Positions 1 through 8,756 of a stretch of 64,000 bases of DNA are shown here, one piece after another. This DNA comes from Microbulbifer agarilyticus S89. GTDB taxonomy: Bacteria; Pseudomonadota; Gammaproteobacteria; Pseudomonadales; Cellvibrionaceae. Location of the stretch: the NCBI RefSeq assembly GCF_000220505.1, contig NZ_AFPJ01000010.1, positions 1 through 64,000 on the forward strand, in the 5' to 3' direction. How positions within the stretch are numbered: the first letter of the stretch is position 1; each line of letters begins with the position of its first letter. The position numbers were made by a program, and so were the translations under genes. The notes beneath the pieces are model-generated. The model saw only the letters and a program-made list of their open reading frames with translations. It made no database searches and was not told the DNA's origin.

Positions 1-240
1 GTAGGCAATGGGGCGCCCCATCTGCCAGCAGATTTCCTCTGCGAGAGTACTTTTCTGCTGTTGCATGCTGGCGACTGCCGCGCGTACCAGTGCGGCGCGC
101 TCGGCAATGGGAACTTGTCGCCAGGCAAGCTGTGCCCCTTGTGCGCTGCCCAGGGCATTCTGGATCTCGTACTCCGTCGCCAGCGGCCGCTCCACGTAAA
201 CGCGGTTGTCGATGGGAGAAATACACTGGAGTTTCTGCAT
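1..240 (-). CDS. Aldehyde dehydrogenase family protein, N-terminal 80 residues (runs off the window)
   Basis: This is a partial gene; the rest lies left of base 1. The minus-strand frame starts with ATG at 240 and stays open to the edge. An in-frame stop eight codons upstream fixes this as the first possible ATG. The product begins MQKLQCISPIDNRVYVERPL, followed by a helix with A-W-R-Q-V-P-I-A-E-R-A-A-L-V-R, which is the usual N-terminus of NAD(P)-dependent aldehyde dehydrogenases (SPI/ER...A...W...ER...L). The catalytic Cys/Glu region is outside the window. It sits 91 bp downstream of a PuuA-like glutamine synthetase on the same strand, a pairing typical of polyamine or gamma-glutamylated amine catabolism. 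Substrate cannot be told from this fragment. Confidence 0.75.
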   Translation of the reverse strand, partial: MQKLQCISPIDNRVYVERPLATEYEIQNALGSAQGAQLAWRQVPIAERAALVRAAVASMQQQKSTLAEEICWQMGRPIAY

Positions 241-331
241 ATTGATCTCGGCTTGCTGCCGCAGTTATCGGAATAGCGCTTTCCTGCGCGCCTTGCTTCC
301 AGCACTCGGGTTCGAAACGATGCAAGTTCCG

Positions 332-1828
332 CTAAATGATTTCGAAATAGCGCTGCAGCTCCCACTCACCGACGTGCTTGCGATACTCGCGCTCTTCCCA
401 CTCGCGACTGGCGGCAAAGTGCTCTACAAACGCATCGCCAAACAGGCTGCGCGCGGCACTGGATTGCCGCAGCCGTTGCGCCGCATCCCACAGGGTGGAC
501 GGCAGCGCCAGCTCCGCCGAATGTTGCCCCTCATAGGCATTGCCCAGCACCGGTTCGCCCGGTTCCCATGCTTGCTCAATACCATAAAGGCCAGAGCCAA
601 GGGCTACCGCGAGCGCGAGATAGGGGTTGGCGTCGGCAGCGCCCAATCGATATTCCTGGCGCTGGGACTTTTCATTGCCGGGAATCACGCGCAGCGCCGC
701 GGTGCGATTTTCCACCCCCCAGGTGGCATCGGTGGGAGCCCAAAAGCCGGGGATCATGCGTCGATAGCTGTTAATGGTCGGCGCGACCATGCTCAACAGT
801 TCAGGCATCAACCGCTGCTGCCCGGCAAGAAAGTGCCGCTGGGTATCGCTCATATTGTGCGGCTGCCCCGGGGCATAAAATGCAGAGCGATCATCACCTG
901 TATTGCGCAATGACAGGTGAATATGCCCGCTCTGGCCGGGATACTCGTTCGACCACTTGGCCATAAAAGTCGCCATCAGGCCGCGACGCTCTGCCAGCAC
1001 CTTGATAAAGGTTTTGAACAGCGCGGCCTTGTCCGCCGCAGCTTCCGCCTGGTCCACGGTGATCGCCGCTTCCAGTACCCCGGGACCGGTTTCCGTGTGC
1101 AGCCCCTCAATGGGAAAGTCCATGCGCTCGGCCAGGGTGAGGATTTCCTCATACAGGTCCGCATGCACGGAATTGCGGATCATGGAGTAGCCAAACCACC
1201 CCGGCGTGAAGGGTTTGAGATTTCGATAACCCTTGGCCCGTGCGCTGTCGGGGGTTTCCTCAAACACAAAGAATTCGTACTCCAGCGCGGCGTAGGGACT
1301 GAAGCCCGCCTGCACGCAGCGCTCGATGACCCGCCGCAATAGCGCACGCGGGCACACGGCCTCTGCGGCACCGTCAAATTCCGCGAGGAACAGCAGCATG
1401 CCGCCCTCAAACGGTACCTCGCGGCAGGTATGCGGCAAAATTCGCACCGGCGCATCCGGGTAGCCGGTGTGCCAGCCAGTGTACTGGGCGTTATCGTAGA
1501 GCTGGTCCTGGGTGTCCCAGCCCAACACCACATCACAGAACGCAAACCCCTTGTCCAGCGCCGAAAAGAACTTCTCACGGCTCATGTACTTGCCGCGCAT
1601 CACCCCGTCATTATCGAACAACCCGACCTTCACGTGGCTGAGGCCGCGGGCGTCCACAATGTGTTTGGCATCCTCAACCGAGCGCACCTGGCGCGGCTGC
1701 AGCGCACTTGGCGTCCCGCTGGCGGACAACGGCGTGCTGGAAGAAGAGACGCTGGCAGACGACGCGCTGATGGGCGGCTCCGGCGAAGAAGACGGCAGTT
1801 CGGTGGACTCATCCATGGTCGGCTCCAT
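332..1828 (-). CDS. Glutamine synthetase family protein (PuuA-like gamma-glutamyl-amine ligase)
   Basis: This is an ATP-dependent ligase of the GlnA superfamily, probably joining glutamate to an amine rather than to ammonia. At 498 residues it is longer than PuuA (about 470). An unusual Ser/Pro-rich, low-complexity stretch occupies residues 1-45, then comes the beta-grasp domain (about 48-140) and the catalytic barrel. Visible motifs are EYEFFVFEE (about 183), GPGVLEAAI, GQSGHIHLSL in the ATP-binding loop, and NRTAALRV (about 373) for substrate binding. The adenylylation Tyr loop of GlnA is not evident. The neighbouring aldehyde dehydrogenase supports polyamine catabolism of the Puu type; that role is inferred. 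The start is uncertain: an internal start near residue 48 would remove the Ser-rich tail. Confidence 0.85.
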   Translation of the reverse strand: MEPTMDESTELPSSSPEPPISASSASVSSSSTPLSASGTPSALQPRQVRSVEDAKHIVDARGLSHVKVGLFDNDGVMRGKYMSREKFFSALDKGFAFCDVVLGWDTQDQLYDNAQYTGWHTGYPDAPVRILPHTCREVPFEGGMLLFLAEFDGAAEAVCPRALLRRVIERCVQAGFSPYAALEYEFFVFEETPDSARAKGYRNLKPFTPGWFGYSMIRNSVHADLYEEILTLAERMDFPIEGLHTETGPGVLEAAITVDQAEAAADKAALFKTFIKVLAERRGLMATFMAKWSNEYPGQSGHIHLSLRNTGDDRSAFYAPGQPHNMSDTQRHFLAGQQRLMPELLSMVAPTINSYRRMIPGFWAPTDATWGVENRTAALRVIPGNEKSQRQEYRLGAADANPYLALAVALGSGLYGIEQAWEPGEPVLGNAYEGQHSAELALPSTLWDAAQRLRQSSAARSLFGDAFVEHFAASREWEEREYRKHVGEWELQRYFEII

Positions 1829-1829
1829 T

Positions 1830-1856
1830 ATTGTGATCTGGATTGTGATCTGGATT
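1830..1856. repeat. 12-bp tandem duplication just upstream of the glutamine synthetase start
   Basis: ATTGTGATCTGG occurs twice head to tail and is followed by a partial ATT. It lies directly before the ATG of the glutamine synthetase-like gene, in its leader. It may be simple slippage; no function is assigned. Confidence 0.7.
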
Positions 1857-1989
1857 AGGACCCGGCAGGCGGTGCTGGCTGCAGGCGGAATCTTGCCTAC
1901 AGCATAGTCAACAGATGGAGACTTTTATGAAGACTAAGGTCGCAGGACACGCAGCCACTGGGCGACTATGTTAGCGCTCGCTCAGGGTA

Positions 1990-1995
1990 TATAAT
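1990..1995 (+). promoter_or_regulatory. Candidate -10 box of the ppa promoter
   Basis: A perfect TATAAT lies about 67 bp upstream of the ppa start codon. No good -35 hexamer is seen at 16-18 bp, so this is only a weak call. The stretch between the divergent glutamine synthetase and ppa genes must hold both promoters. Confidence 0.3.
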
Positions 1996-2061
1996 CCGCG
2001 CTCCGAAATTTAACCCACCCTTTTGATTATTTTTTAGTCAGGACCACCAACAGGACTAGCA

Positions 2062-2598
2062 ATGAGCTTCGACAAGGTTTCCCCAGGTAAAGAGCTGCCC
2101 AACGATATCAACGTAATCATCGAGATCCCGGCCAACCACGATCCGATCAAATACGAAGTCGACAAGGACGCAGACGCGGTATTCGTAGACCGTTTCGTAG
2201 CTACCCCGATGTTCTACCCGGCCAACTACGGCTACGTGCCTCAGACCCTGTCTGAAGACGGCGACCCCCTGGACGTGCTGGTTGTTGCACCTTACCCGGT
2301 AATGGTTGGCTCCGTAATCCGTTCCCGTGTGATCGGCGTTCTGAATATGACCGACGAATCCGGCGTAGACGCCAAGCTGCTGGCGGTACCGCACACCAAG
2401 CTGACCAAGCTGTACGACCACGTTAACGAAATCGGCGACCTGCCGGAGCTGCTGATCAAGCAGATCGAGCACTACTTCGAGAACTACAAGGCGCTGGAAG
2501 CTGGCAAGTGGGTGAAAGTAGACGGCTGGGCCGATGCTGACGCGGCACGTGCAGAAGTGATGGCCTCTCGCGAGCGCTACCTGAAAGAAGAAGGCTGA
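2062..2598 (+). CDS. ppa: Inorganic pyrophosphatase
   Basis: This is a cytoplasmic Mg2+-dependent family I soluble pyrophosphatase, hydrolysing PPi to two phosphates and so pulling biosynthetic reactions forward. Its 178 residues match the bacterial hexameric type (about 175). The active-site signature DGDPLDVLV is at about residues 71-79. The N-terminal [15 protein letters not shown] supplies a conserved Lys and Glu, and [11 protein letters not shown] is typical. The start is the first ATG after the leader. It is a single-gene unit with its own Rho-independent terminator directly downstream. Confidence 0.97.
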   Translation: MSFDKVSPGKELPNDINVIIEIPANHDPIKYEVDKDADAVFVDRFVATPMFYPANYGYVPQTLSEDGDPLDVLVVAPYPVMVGSVIRSRVIGVLNMTDESGVDAKLLAVPHTKLTKLYDHVNEIGDLPELLIKQIEHYFENYKALEAGKWVKVDGWADADAARAEVMASRERYLKEEG

Positions 2599-2630
2599 TC
2601 CCACACGCTGGTGATCGCCCGATCTTTCCG

Positions 2631-2656
2631 AAAGCCGGCCTTGCGCCGGCTTTTTT
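2631..2656 (+). terminator. Rho-independent terminator after ppa
   Basis: AAAGCCGGC and GCCGGCTTT form a GC-rich stem with a short loop, followed by a run of T. It lies 33 bp after the ppa stop. Confidence 0.85.
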
Positions 2657-2697
2657 GTGCCCGTTAAATAGTCTAACAACACAGCTGGAGCCCACAG

Positions 2698-3312
2698 ATG
2701 GCAACCACAATCCCGGGACCCGATGGCAAACCGCGCTGCGGCTGGTGCGCCGCCACCGATGATTTCTTCCCGTATCACGACAACGAATGGGGATTTCCGG
2801 TAGACGATGATCAGCGCCTGTTTGAAAAAATTTGCCTGGAAGGATTTCAGTCCGGCCTGAGCTGGCGAACAATCCTCGCCAAGCGGGAAAATTTTCGCGC
2901 AGCCTTCAAGCAGTTCGATTTCAACAAGGTGGCAAAGTTTGCCGAGCCGGATGTGGAGCGGTTGCTGCAGGATGCAGGCATCGTGCGGCACCGTGGCAAA
3001 ATCGAAGCGGTGATCAATAATGCCCAGCGCGCCCAAGAGATGGTGCGCGAAGAGGGGTCACTTGCCGCCTACTTTTGGGGGTTTGAGCCCGAGGAAGTTG
3101 CCGGAACGACTCCGCAGAGCGTGTCCACATCGGAAGTTTCCAAGAAAATCTCAAAAGACCTGAAAAAGCGCGGCTGGAAATTCGTTGGCCCCACCACCGT
3201 CTATGCGTTTATGCAGGCGATGGGGCTGATTAATGATCACGCCATCGATTGTGTGACGCGCAGGGCCGTGGACAAGGCCAGAAAACAATTCAGGCGGCCA
3301 TCAGTCCGGTAG
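2698..3312 (+). CDS. tag: DNA-3-methyladenine glycosylase I
   Basis: This base-excision repair enzyme removes 3-methyladenine from DNA. The 204-residue HhH-family protein carries the TAG hallmarks: RCGWC (Cys14), YHDNEWG (His27) and NDHAIDC near the C-terminus, which correspond to the four zinc ligands (Cys, His, His, Cys) of E. coli Tag. LEGFQSGLSW holds the catalytic Glu (about residue 48). It is about 17 residues longer than E. coli Tag, mainly at the N-terminus. The stop codon overlaps the 3' end of the convergent gene by 12 bp. Confidence 0.95.
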   Translation: MATTIPGPDGKPRCGWCAATDDFFPYHDNEWGFPVDDDQRLFEKICLEGFQSGLSWRTILAKRENFRAAFKQFDFNKVAKFAEPDVERLLQDAGIVRHRGKIEAVINNAQRAQEMVREEGSLAAYFWGFEPEEVAGTTPQSVSTSEVSKKISKDLKKRGWKFVGPTTVYAFMQAMGLINDHAIDCVTRRAVDKARKQFRRPSVR

Positions 3313-3861
3313 CTTGAAAGACGCCTTGCCGGTGATATGGCTCCCCAGCTTCCAGTCCGGTACGTTCACCTGCACCGGCGGCGGCACCTGCTTTTCACTC
3401 GCCTCAACCAAATAGCCTACGGCAGGCTTGAGGCTCAGATGGCTCACCGGCACCTGTACCGGCTCGACCTTGGCCCGCTCGTGTTCCTTGAGCAGATTGC
3501 CCTCCATGGGCGCAAGGGACAGCGTGCCCTCCTCTTGCGCCACAGGTGCGGGCTGTGCCACCGGCGCCGGTGCTGCCGGAGCCTCCTCTGCTGGGCGCGG
3601 CGCCGGCTCGGATTCCGCTTCAGCCACGGCCTCGTTTTTCACCGAAGACTGGGCTCCCTGACGCGCCAGCGTGACCTGTAACTGCTCCGCCTGCGCCAGA
3701 CTCAGGCCTTTCTTTATCGCCAGTGGGCGGCCACTGAACAATTTCTCGACTGTCTCCGGGCCAGCCTTGAACAATCGCGCCATATTGGCCTTCACATCGG
3801 CGGCGGTGTAACCCGGTTCCAGGTCACCGCGAAAAATTACGCTGTAAGTGGATTCGCTCAT
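3301..3861 (-). CDS. Hypothetical protein with an N-terminal 'GELxPG...LFK' module and Pro/Ala-rich linker
   Basis: Function unknown. The first about 70 residues (MSESTYSVIFRGDL..., then GYTAADVKANMARLFKAG, FSGRPLAIKKGLS, LQVTLARQGA) look like a small alpha/beta module often fused to other domains in proteobacterial proteins. I recognise the pattern but cannot name a validated function. Residues about 75-120 are a Glu/Ala/Pro-rich flexible linker. The C-terminal part (SLKPAVGYLVE, then DWKLGSHITGK) is short and uncharacterised. No signal peptide or membrane segment is seen, so it is probably cytoplasmic. The start MSEST is preferred over an upstream in-frame ATG because the conserved module begins there. 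Confidence 0.7.
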   Translation of the reverse strand: MSESTYSVIFRGDLEPGYTAADVKANMARLFKAGPETVEKLFSGRPLAIKKGLSLAQAEQLQVTLARQGAQSSVKNEAVAEAESEPAPRPAEEAPAAPAPVAQPAPVAQEEGTLSLAPMEGNLLKEHERAKVEPVQVPVSHLSLKPAVGYLVEASEKQVPPPVQVNVPDWKLGSHITGKASFKLPD

Positions 3862-4003
3862 AACACTGTCTCGATAGCGGCGCCGCTTTAAATCGGCTTG
3901 CGTACTTTTTATTTTTGTTGGCTTTGTTGATGTGTGTTCTTGTTGTTTGCACTTGGCACCAGCACCCAACGTTGGCGTATCTGGCGACAGAATTCAATGG
4001 GTT

Positions 4004-4804
4004 CTAGTCGTCCGAGTCCAGAGTCTGATCCATGGTGTACGCCGGGGTAGCAGCGCATTTACCCGCCACAATACGTGCCGGCACACCCGCGACAGTGGAG
4101 TGATTCGGAACATCGCGCAGCACCAGGCTGCCCGCAGCGATCTTCACGCCCTCCCCTATGCGCACGGGGCCCAATACCTTGGCACCGGCACCGATCATCA
4201 CACCGCGACCGATTTTGGGGTGACGATCACCACCGCCACTGCCACTACCGCCCAGGGTTACCGAATGCAGAATCGAAACATCATCTTCCACGATGGAGGT
4301 TTCCCCCACCACCAGGCCGGTGGCATGGTCGATCATAATGCCACAGCCAAAATGTGCCGCCGGGTGAATGTCCGTGGCGAACTGTTCCGAGACCTGACTC
4401 TGAAAATACAGCGCCAGCGTGCGGCGCCCCTGCCCCCACAACCAATGGGCAATACGGTGGGACTGCAAGGCGTGGAATCCCTTGAAATAGAGAAACGGCA
4501 TAATGTACTGATCGCAGGCGGGATCGCGATCGTACCAGGCACAAATATCGGCCTGCATACTGAGAGAAATCTGCGGATCATCTGCCAGCGCCCCAGCAAT
4601 CACTTCCTGCAAGGCGGTCGCGGTCAGTGCGGCATGGTCGAGCACGGAGGCGAGCTGATAGGCAAGCGCACTGTCGATGGAGTCGTGGCGCAGCACCGTG
4701 TTGTGAAAATAGCTGGCCAGCACCGGCTCCCCCGACGCGGACGTCGCAGCCTCCGCGCGCATGGCGCCCCAAATATCCCGTTGTTTGAGTTCAGTGACGG
4801 TAAT
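4004..4804 (-). CDS. cysE: Serine O-acetyltransferase, probable AUU start
   Basis: This enzyme makes O-acetylserine from serine and acetyl-CoA, the first step of cysteine synthesis. The N-terminal helical domain (GEPVLASYFHNTVLRHDS, KGFHALQSHRIAHWLW) is followed by a left-handed beta-helix with DHATGLVVGET, GGDRHPKIG and GVMIGAGAKVLG hexapeptide repeats. Starting at the first ATG (4762) would give 252 residues and lose part of the first helix. The same frame upstream reads TELKQRDIWGAMRAEA, which aligns with E. coli CysE. There is no ATG, GTG or TTG there, but an ATT at 4804 lies 8 nt after AGGAG. That gives 266 residues, near the family's 273. The gene begins 40 bp after the M15 peptidase, on the same strand. 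Confidence 0.85.
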   Translation of the reverse strand: MTVTELKQRDIWGAMRAEAATSASGEPVLASYFHNTVLRHDSIDSALAYQLASVLDHAALTATALQEVIAGALADDPQISLSMQADICAWYDRDPACDQYIMPFLYFKGFHALQSHRIAHWLWGQGRRTLALYFQSQVSEQFATDIHPAAHFGCGIMIDHATGLVVGETSIVEDDVSILHSVTLGGSGSGGGDRHPKIGRGVMIGAGAKVLGPVRIGEGVKIAAGSLVLRDVPNHSTVAGVPARIVAGKCAATPAYTMDQTLDSDD

Positions 4805-4844
4805 AACACAAGCTCCTGTGGCGGTGCGCGATTCAATAATGCGT

Positions 4845-5573
4845 TTATAGTCTGGTCATATTGGCGGGGTATGCCGAATCCGGGACCGTGATAAAGCGCG
4901 CATAGATCTCCGGCATCTGCGCGCAAATCTGCGCACTGAATGCCAGCGACCGATCTTGCGGGCAACTGTTGACCTGCTCAACCAGCGCTTGCGCACTTAC
5001 CAGATCCTGGAACTCCCGCGCGCGCGGCGCATAACTCAAGTGCCAGCGCTCCGGCGCTACTCCTCCGCGGTCCTCACTGTAAGGGCGAAACAGGCCATAA
5101 CTTTCGCCGGCCGCAATGCGCGCATCCAGCCAGCAATGAAACGGCCCAAACATGCCATCATCCGCCACTTCATCCGAGGTCAACTGTACTTGATAGCCCG
5201 CGGGCAATGCCGACGCATCAATCACATCGAAATCGGTACCCCAGTGATGGCGCGACGCGCCCGGCAGGGCAGACCAGCGCAATATAGCGAATAGGATATC
5301 CTCAGGCGACATTCCCGCAACATCCAGCGGCCGACCCAAACTGTCCAGTACCGGCCGCGTGCCCTCCGCTTTCGCATTCCAGATGCGACGCTGACGCTCA
5401 AAATCGCGAAAGCCAGATACCACTTTCGGCTCAAAGCCTGCATCCCTCGCATCCCGGCGCAGCTGATCAAATGCCACCAGTGCCTCCGGGTGCATCAGTT
5501 GCCCGGAGACCGGCTCGAGTATTACGTGGGCATCGGTGCGCCCGAATACCATGTCCTTTAACAAATTATGCAT
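4845..5573 (-). CDS. M15 family zinc D-Ala-D-Ala carboxypeptidase-like protein (VanY/LAS type)
   Basis: This is a putative peptidoglycan peptidase trimming stem peptides. The LAS metallopeptidase residues are all present: SGFRDFERQ (residues 53-61), S-x-H-x6-D (His109, Asp116 in SRHHWGTDFDV), and E175-x2-H178 in ERWHLSY. It has 242 residues, with no clear N-terminal signal peptide (the chain starts MHNLLKDMVF), so either a cytoplasmic recycling role or export by another route is possible. It lies just upstream of cysE on the same strand; co-transcription is likely but a functional link is not obvious. Confidence 0.85.
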   Translation of the reverse strand: MHNLLKDMVFGRTDAHVILEPVSGQLMHPEALVAFDQLRRDARDAGFEPKVVSGFRDFERQRRIWNAKAEGTRPVLDSLGRPLDVAGMSPEDILFAILRWSALPGASRHHWGTDFDVIDASALPAGYQVQLTSDEVADDGMFGPFHCWLDARIAAGESYGLFRPYSEDRGGVAPERWHLSYAPRAREFQDLVSAQALVEQVNSCPQDRSLAFSAQICAQMPEIYARFITVPDSAYPANMTRL

Positions 5574-6145
5574 GGCAAAGTTTTCTCCTCAAAGCCGCTT
5601 GGCACCCGCTCTAATACTACATCCGGCGGTGATAAACAGAACCAAAGATCTGCAAAACGGCTATTTGCAGACTAGTCTTTTTCTGCATACGGCAAAATAG
5701 GGCAAAATAGCCGCGCGACTCCCAGGCAGCCATAGATGCTCAAAATCCATGGCCGCCCATGGGTTTATATAGCTAGCTGGAGCTAACGCGAAAGCGTCGA
5801 TACTACCGGACGTAACGCGGTGCATAGTTAAGCGACTCGACAAATTTGCGCCGTGCGTAAACTTTTTCTGTTTCAACCACTGTCCGTCGCCGCTGTTTTA
5901 GACCACTGCTAAAGGCAAAAAGTGGTAAGGAACACCCGGCAAGCGACCACCTGCTAGCGGTCTCGCTGCGGGTATAGAAGCGCGGTTTGGCCTTTTATTA
6001 TTTTGTGCTATGTTGGGCGACCGTTTTACTCGACTCGGGATTGGGTCGAAGCTGGTAGCCATCGGGAGATCGCCCGGTGAAATGCGGCGAATGATACGCT
6101 GCGATAATGGCTGCCATACTGTCTAACAGTTCAGGGAAGAATGTT
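5574..6145. other. 572-bp intergenic region between divergent genes, no gene seen
   Basis: It holds the 5' regions of the leftward M15 peptidase gene and the rightward TfoX-domain gene. A 10-bp tandem GGCAAAATAG lies near 5692. A sigma-70-like pair, TTGGCC (5987) and TATGTT (6009) with 16-bp spacing, would give a leader of about 125 nt before 6146. A 71-codon frame on the minus strand (5661-5876) has no ribosome site or recognisable motif and was not called. The region was compared by eye with 6S, 4.5S and RNase P RNAs and matches none. Confidence 0.5.
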
Positions 6146-6430
6146 ATGCACCCAAGTCAGTCAGAGTTGTTAAAACTGAAAAACCTGGGCCTTGCCTCCG
6201 TCAATATTCTGCACTCCATCGGCATCCGCACTCAGGATGACCTCCATCGCGTGGGGCCAGCGGAGGCGTTCGCCAGTATCCGCGGCCGTGGTATCAACGC
6301 CTCCCGCGTCCTTCTTTACGCGCTCCAGGGTGCCCTGCTCGATGTCCACTGGAACGAACTCGATCCGGACCTCAAAGCCAATCTGGTGGATGAGGCCGAG
6401 CAAATACTGGCGCGCAAAGACCGCGCCTGA
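6146..6430 (+). CDS. TfoX/Sxy C-terminal-domain protein
   Basis: This small protein (94 residues) is made only of the helix-hairpin-helix-like TfoX C-terminal domain: LLKLKNLGLASVNILHSIGI, then TQDDLHRVGPAEAFASIRG and a final helix ELDPDLKANLVDEAEQIL. In full-length TfoX/Sxy this domain follows an N-terminal domain and acts in competence regulation with CRP. Stand-alone versions are common in gammaproteobacteria and their role is not established. The ATG at 6146 is chosen because AGGGAAGA precedes it by 5-6 nt; an in-frame ATG 39 bp upstream lacks a ribosome site. Confidence 0.85.
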   Translation: MHPSQSELLKLKNLGLASVNILHSIGIRTQDDLHRVGPAEAFASIRGRGINASRVLLYALQGALLDVHWNELDPDLKANLVDEAEQILARKDRA

Positions 6431-6659
6431 CGTTCCCCGGCGGACCTCGACCGCGCCTACTCTGCCGCGTCTATTCTGCCTCATATTCCCGCCGGATTGA
6501 TCGGCCGGTCGGGGGCTTGTAATTGGCGCTCATCGACCCTATCTACTCCCCCGAACAAAACTCGAAACCCACGGCCCTGACACGCGCTGGCACCAGCGGC
6601 TGGGGGCGGTGCGCTAACTTTATTATCATTCGGTCTATTTTCACCCAGCGGAGAACACA

Positions 6660-7547
6660 ATGCTGCGAATAGGGCTTTTCCTGCTCACCAACCTGGCAGT
6701 CATGGTATTGGTAGGCATCATCTTCAACCTGTTCGGGATTCAGGGAATTCTCGACGCCAACGGCGTCAATCTGAATCTGCCAGGGCTGCTTACGATGTGT
6801 GCCATCTTCGGTATTGGCGGCTCATTGATATCACTGCTGCTGTCCAAAACCATCGCCCGCAGAACGACCGGCACCCAGATTATTGAACAGCCCAAGACCG
6901 CCGATGAGCGCTGGCTGGTGGAGACGGTACGCGAGCTTTCGGAACGAGCCGGTATCGGCATGCCCGACGTCGGTATTTTTCCCATGCCGCAGGCGAACGC
7001 CTTTGCCACAGGCTGGAATCGCAATAATGCCCTGGTCGCGGTGAGCGCGGGGCTCATGCAACGCTTTAACCGGGATGAAGCCCGCGCGGTGATTGGCCAC
7101 GAGATCGGCCATGTTGCCAACGGCGACATGATCACCCTGGCACTGATTCAGGGCGTGGTGAACACCTTCGTGATGTTCTTTGCGCGACTGGTCGGCTTTT
7201 TCGTCGATCGGGTACTGATGCGCAACGAACAGGGACTCGGTATTGGTTACTACGTCACCTCCATCGTGATGGATATGGTGTTCGGTGTCTTCGCCATGAT
7301 CGTTGTGGCCTGGTTCAGCCGCCGCCGTGAATACCGGGCCGATGCGGCCGGCGCACACCTGGCGAGCCCGCAGGCGATGATTGCGGCTCTGGCGCGGATC
7401 AAGGCGGAGTCGGAAGCGGGCCGCGAAGAACCACTGCCCGCCAACATGAAGGCCTTCGGTATTTATGGCAACAGCATGGCGGCCCTGCTGGCGAGTCATC
7501 CCCCTCTTGAGGATCGCATCCTCGCACTGCAAAATTCTTCCCGTTAA
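6660..7547 (+). CDS. htpX: Membrane protease HtpX
   Basis: This is an inner-membrane M48 zinc metalloprotease acting in quality control of membrane proteins. It has 295 residues, the usual length. Transmembrane segments are at about 4-24 and 38-60 and again at 158-180 and 195-217. The zinc site H147-E-I-G-H151 is in [11 protein letters not shown], and a third ligand Glu lies in [11 protein letters not shown] (about 223). GGAG sits 6 nt before the ATG. The gene is followed after 91 bp by a periplasmic serine protease on the same strand, so the two may form an envelope-stress pair; no sigma-32 promoter was evident by eye. Confidence 0.97.
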   Translation: MLRIGLFLLTNLAVMVLVGIIFNLFGIQGILDANGVNLNLPGLLTMCAIFGIGGSLISLLLSKTIARRTTGTQIIEQPKTADERWLVETVRELSERAGIGMPDVGIFPMPQANAFATGWNRNNALVAVSAGLMQRFNRDEARAVIGHEIGHVANGDMITLALIQGVVNTFVMFFARLVGFFVDRVLMRNEQGLGIGYYVTSIVMDMVFGVFAMIVVAWFSRRREYRADAAGAHLASPQAMIAALARIKAESEAGREEPLPANMKAFGIYGNSMAALLASHPPLEDRILALQNSSR

Positions 7548-7638
7548 CCGCAACTCTCGGCGAGTAGGCCCACTAGGGGCCGCTCGCCACGCTAGCCTGC
7601 GGTACCAAACTTCTTTGACGCAGGAAACACGCCCAACC

Positions 7639-8709
7639 ATGCGCCTGATCAATTACTTCTCTCGACTGTTCCTCGCGACTGCCCTGACCCTGCATGCGGG
7701 TGCGGCGAGTGCGGCGAACACAGACTCCCGCCCGCCACAGTTTGCTACCGACGACGAAACCAACACCATGCAGGTGTTCAATTTCGCCAGCCCTTCCGTG
7801 GTGTATGTCACCAATGAAACGCTGGTGCGCGACCGCTGGAGTCTGCGCTTGCATACGGTACCCAAGGGTGCCGGTAGCGGCTTTATCTGGGATGAGTACG
7901 GTCATGTGGTGACCAACTTTCACGTAATCGAAAAAGCCCGCAAGATCACCATTACCCTGCAGGACCGCAGCGAGTGGCCGGCGCAACTGGTGGGCTCGGC
8001 CCCGGAGAAAGATCTGGCGGTGCTGAGAATCAACGCCCCGGCGGAACGACTGAAACCCCTGATACCCGGCGAATCTTCCAGCCTCTCGGTGGGGCGCAAA
8101 GTACTGGCAATCGGCAACCCGTTTGGCCTGGATACCACTCTCACCACCGGCGTGGTTAGCGCGCTCGGGCGTGAAATTGATGCCGCTGGCAATCGCACCA
8201 TTCGCAATGTGATCCAGACCGATGCGGCCATTAATCCCGGCAATTCTGGCGGCCCGTTGCTCGATAGCAGCGGGAGGCTGATCGGGGTAAATACCGCGAT
8301 CTACAGCCCCAGCGGGGCCAGCGTAGGTATCGGTTTTGCGATTCCGGTGGATACAGTGAAGAAGATTGTTCCGGAGCTCATCGCCCACGGCCGCCTGGTG
8401 CGTCCGATTCTTGGCATCGAATCGGCACCGGACCAATGGGCGAATCGCTACGATTTTGAGGGCGTGGCGGTTCTGCGCACCGCGCCGGGCTTGCCCGCCG
8501 AGAAAGCCGGGCTGCGCGGCGTCTATCGCGGCAGCCGCGGTGGCTGGCAACTGGGTGATGTGATTGTGGGTATTGATGGTCGGCCGATCAGCAATTACGA
8601 CGACCTGATGAATGTGCTCGAAGACCGCCGCCCCGGGGACCGGGTACAGGTGGACTACCTGCGCAACGGAGAGGCGTACCAGACCTCGCTGGTACTCGCT
8701 GCACCTTAA
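7639..8709 (+). CDS. DegS/DegP-family (S1C) periplasmic serine protease with one PDZ domain
   Basis: This is a trypsin-like protease of the HtrA family, with 356 residues. The N-terminal signal sequence (about 1-25, LFLATALTLHAGAASA) suggests export. The catalytic triad is His95 (TNFHVIEKA), Asp125 (EKDLAVLRI) and Ser203 (NPGNSGGPLL). A single PDZ domain spans about 250-355 and contains GDVIVGIDGRPISNYDDL. One PDZ fits DegS-like proteins, but DegS is membrane anchored and this looks cleavable, so it may instead be a soluble HtrA-type enzyme. The start MRLINYF is chosen because a signal peptide begins there; longer in-frame starts overlap htpX. Confidence 0.9.
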   Translation: MRLINYFSRLFLATALTLHAGAASAANTDSRPPQFATDDETNTMQVFNFASPSVVYVTNETLVRDRWSLRLHTVPKGAGSGFIWDEYGHVVTNFHVIEKARKITITLQDRSEWPAQLVGSAPEKDLAVLRINAPAERLKPLIPGESSSLSVGRKVLAIGNPFGLDTTLTTGVVSALGREIDAAGNRTIRNVIQTDAAINPGNSGGPLLDSSGRLIGVNTAIYSPSGASVGIGFAIPVDTVKKIVPELIAHGRLVRPILGIESAPDQWANRYDFEGVAVLRTAPGLPAEKAGLRGVYRGSRGGWQLGDVIVGIDGRPISNYDDLMNVLEDRRPGDRVQVDYLRNGEAYQTSLVLAAP

Positions 8710-8756
8710 TGCATTTGTAATGTAACTTCGCTCGTTACTTGAGTGGCGGCGCCGCT

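Noticed and set aside
5661-5876. A 71-codon minus-strand frame in the 5.6-6.1 kb gap
   Set aside because: It has no ribosome binding site, no family resemblance and atypical composition; listed as intergenic.
5880-6100. Possible 6S, 4.5S or RNase P RNA in the gap before the TfoX-domain gene
   Set aside because: None of the conserved cores of those RNAs could be found by eye.
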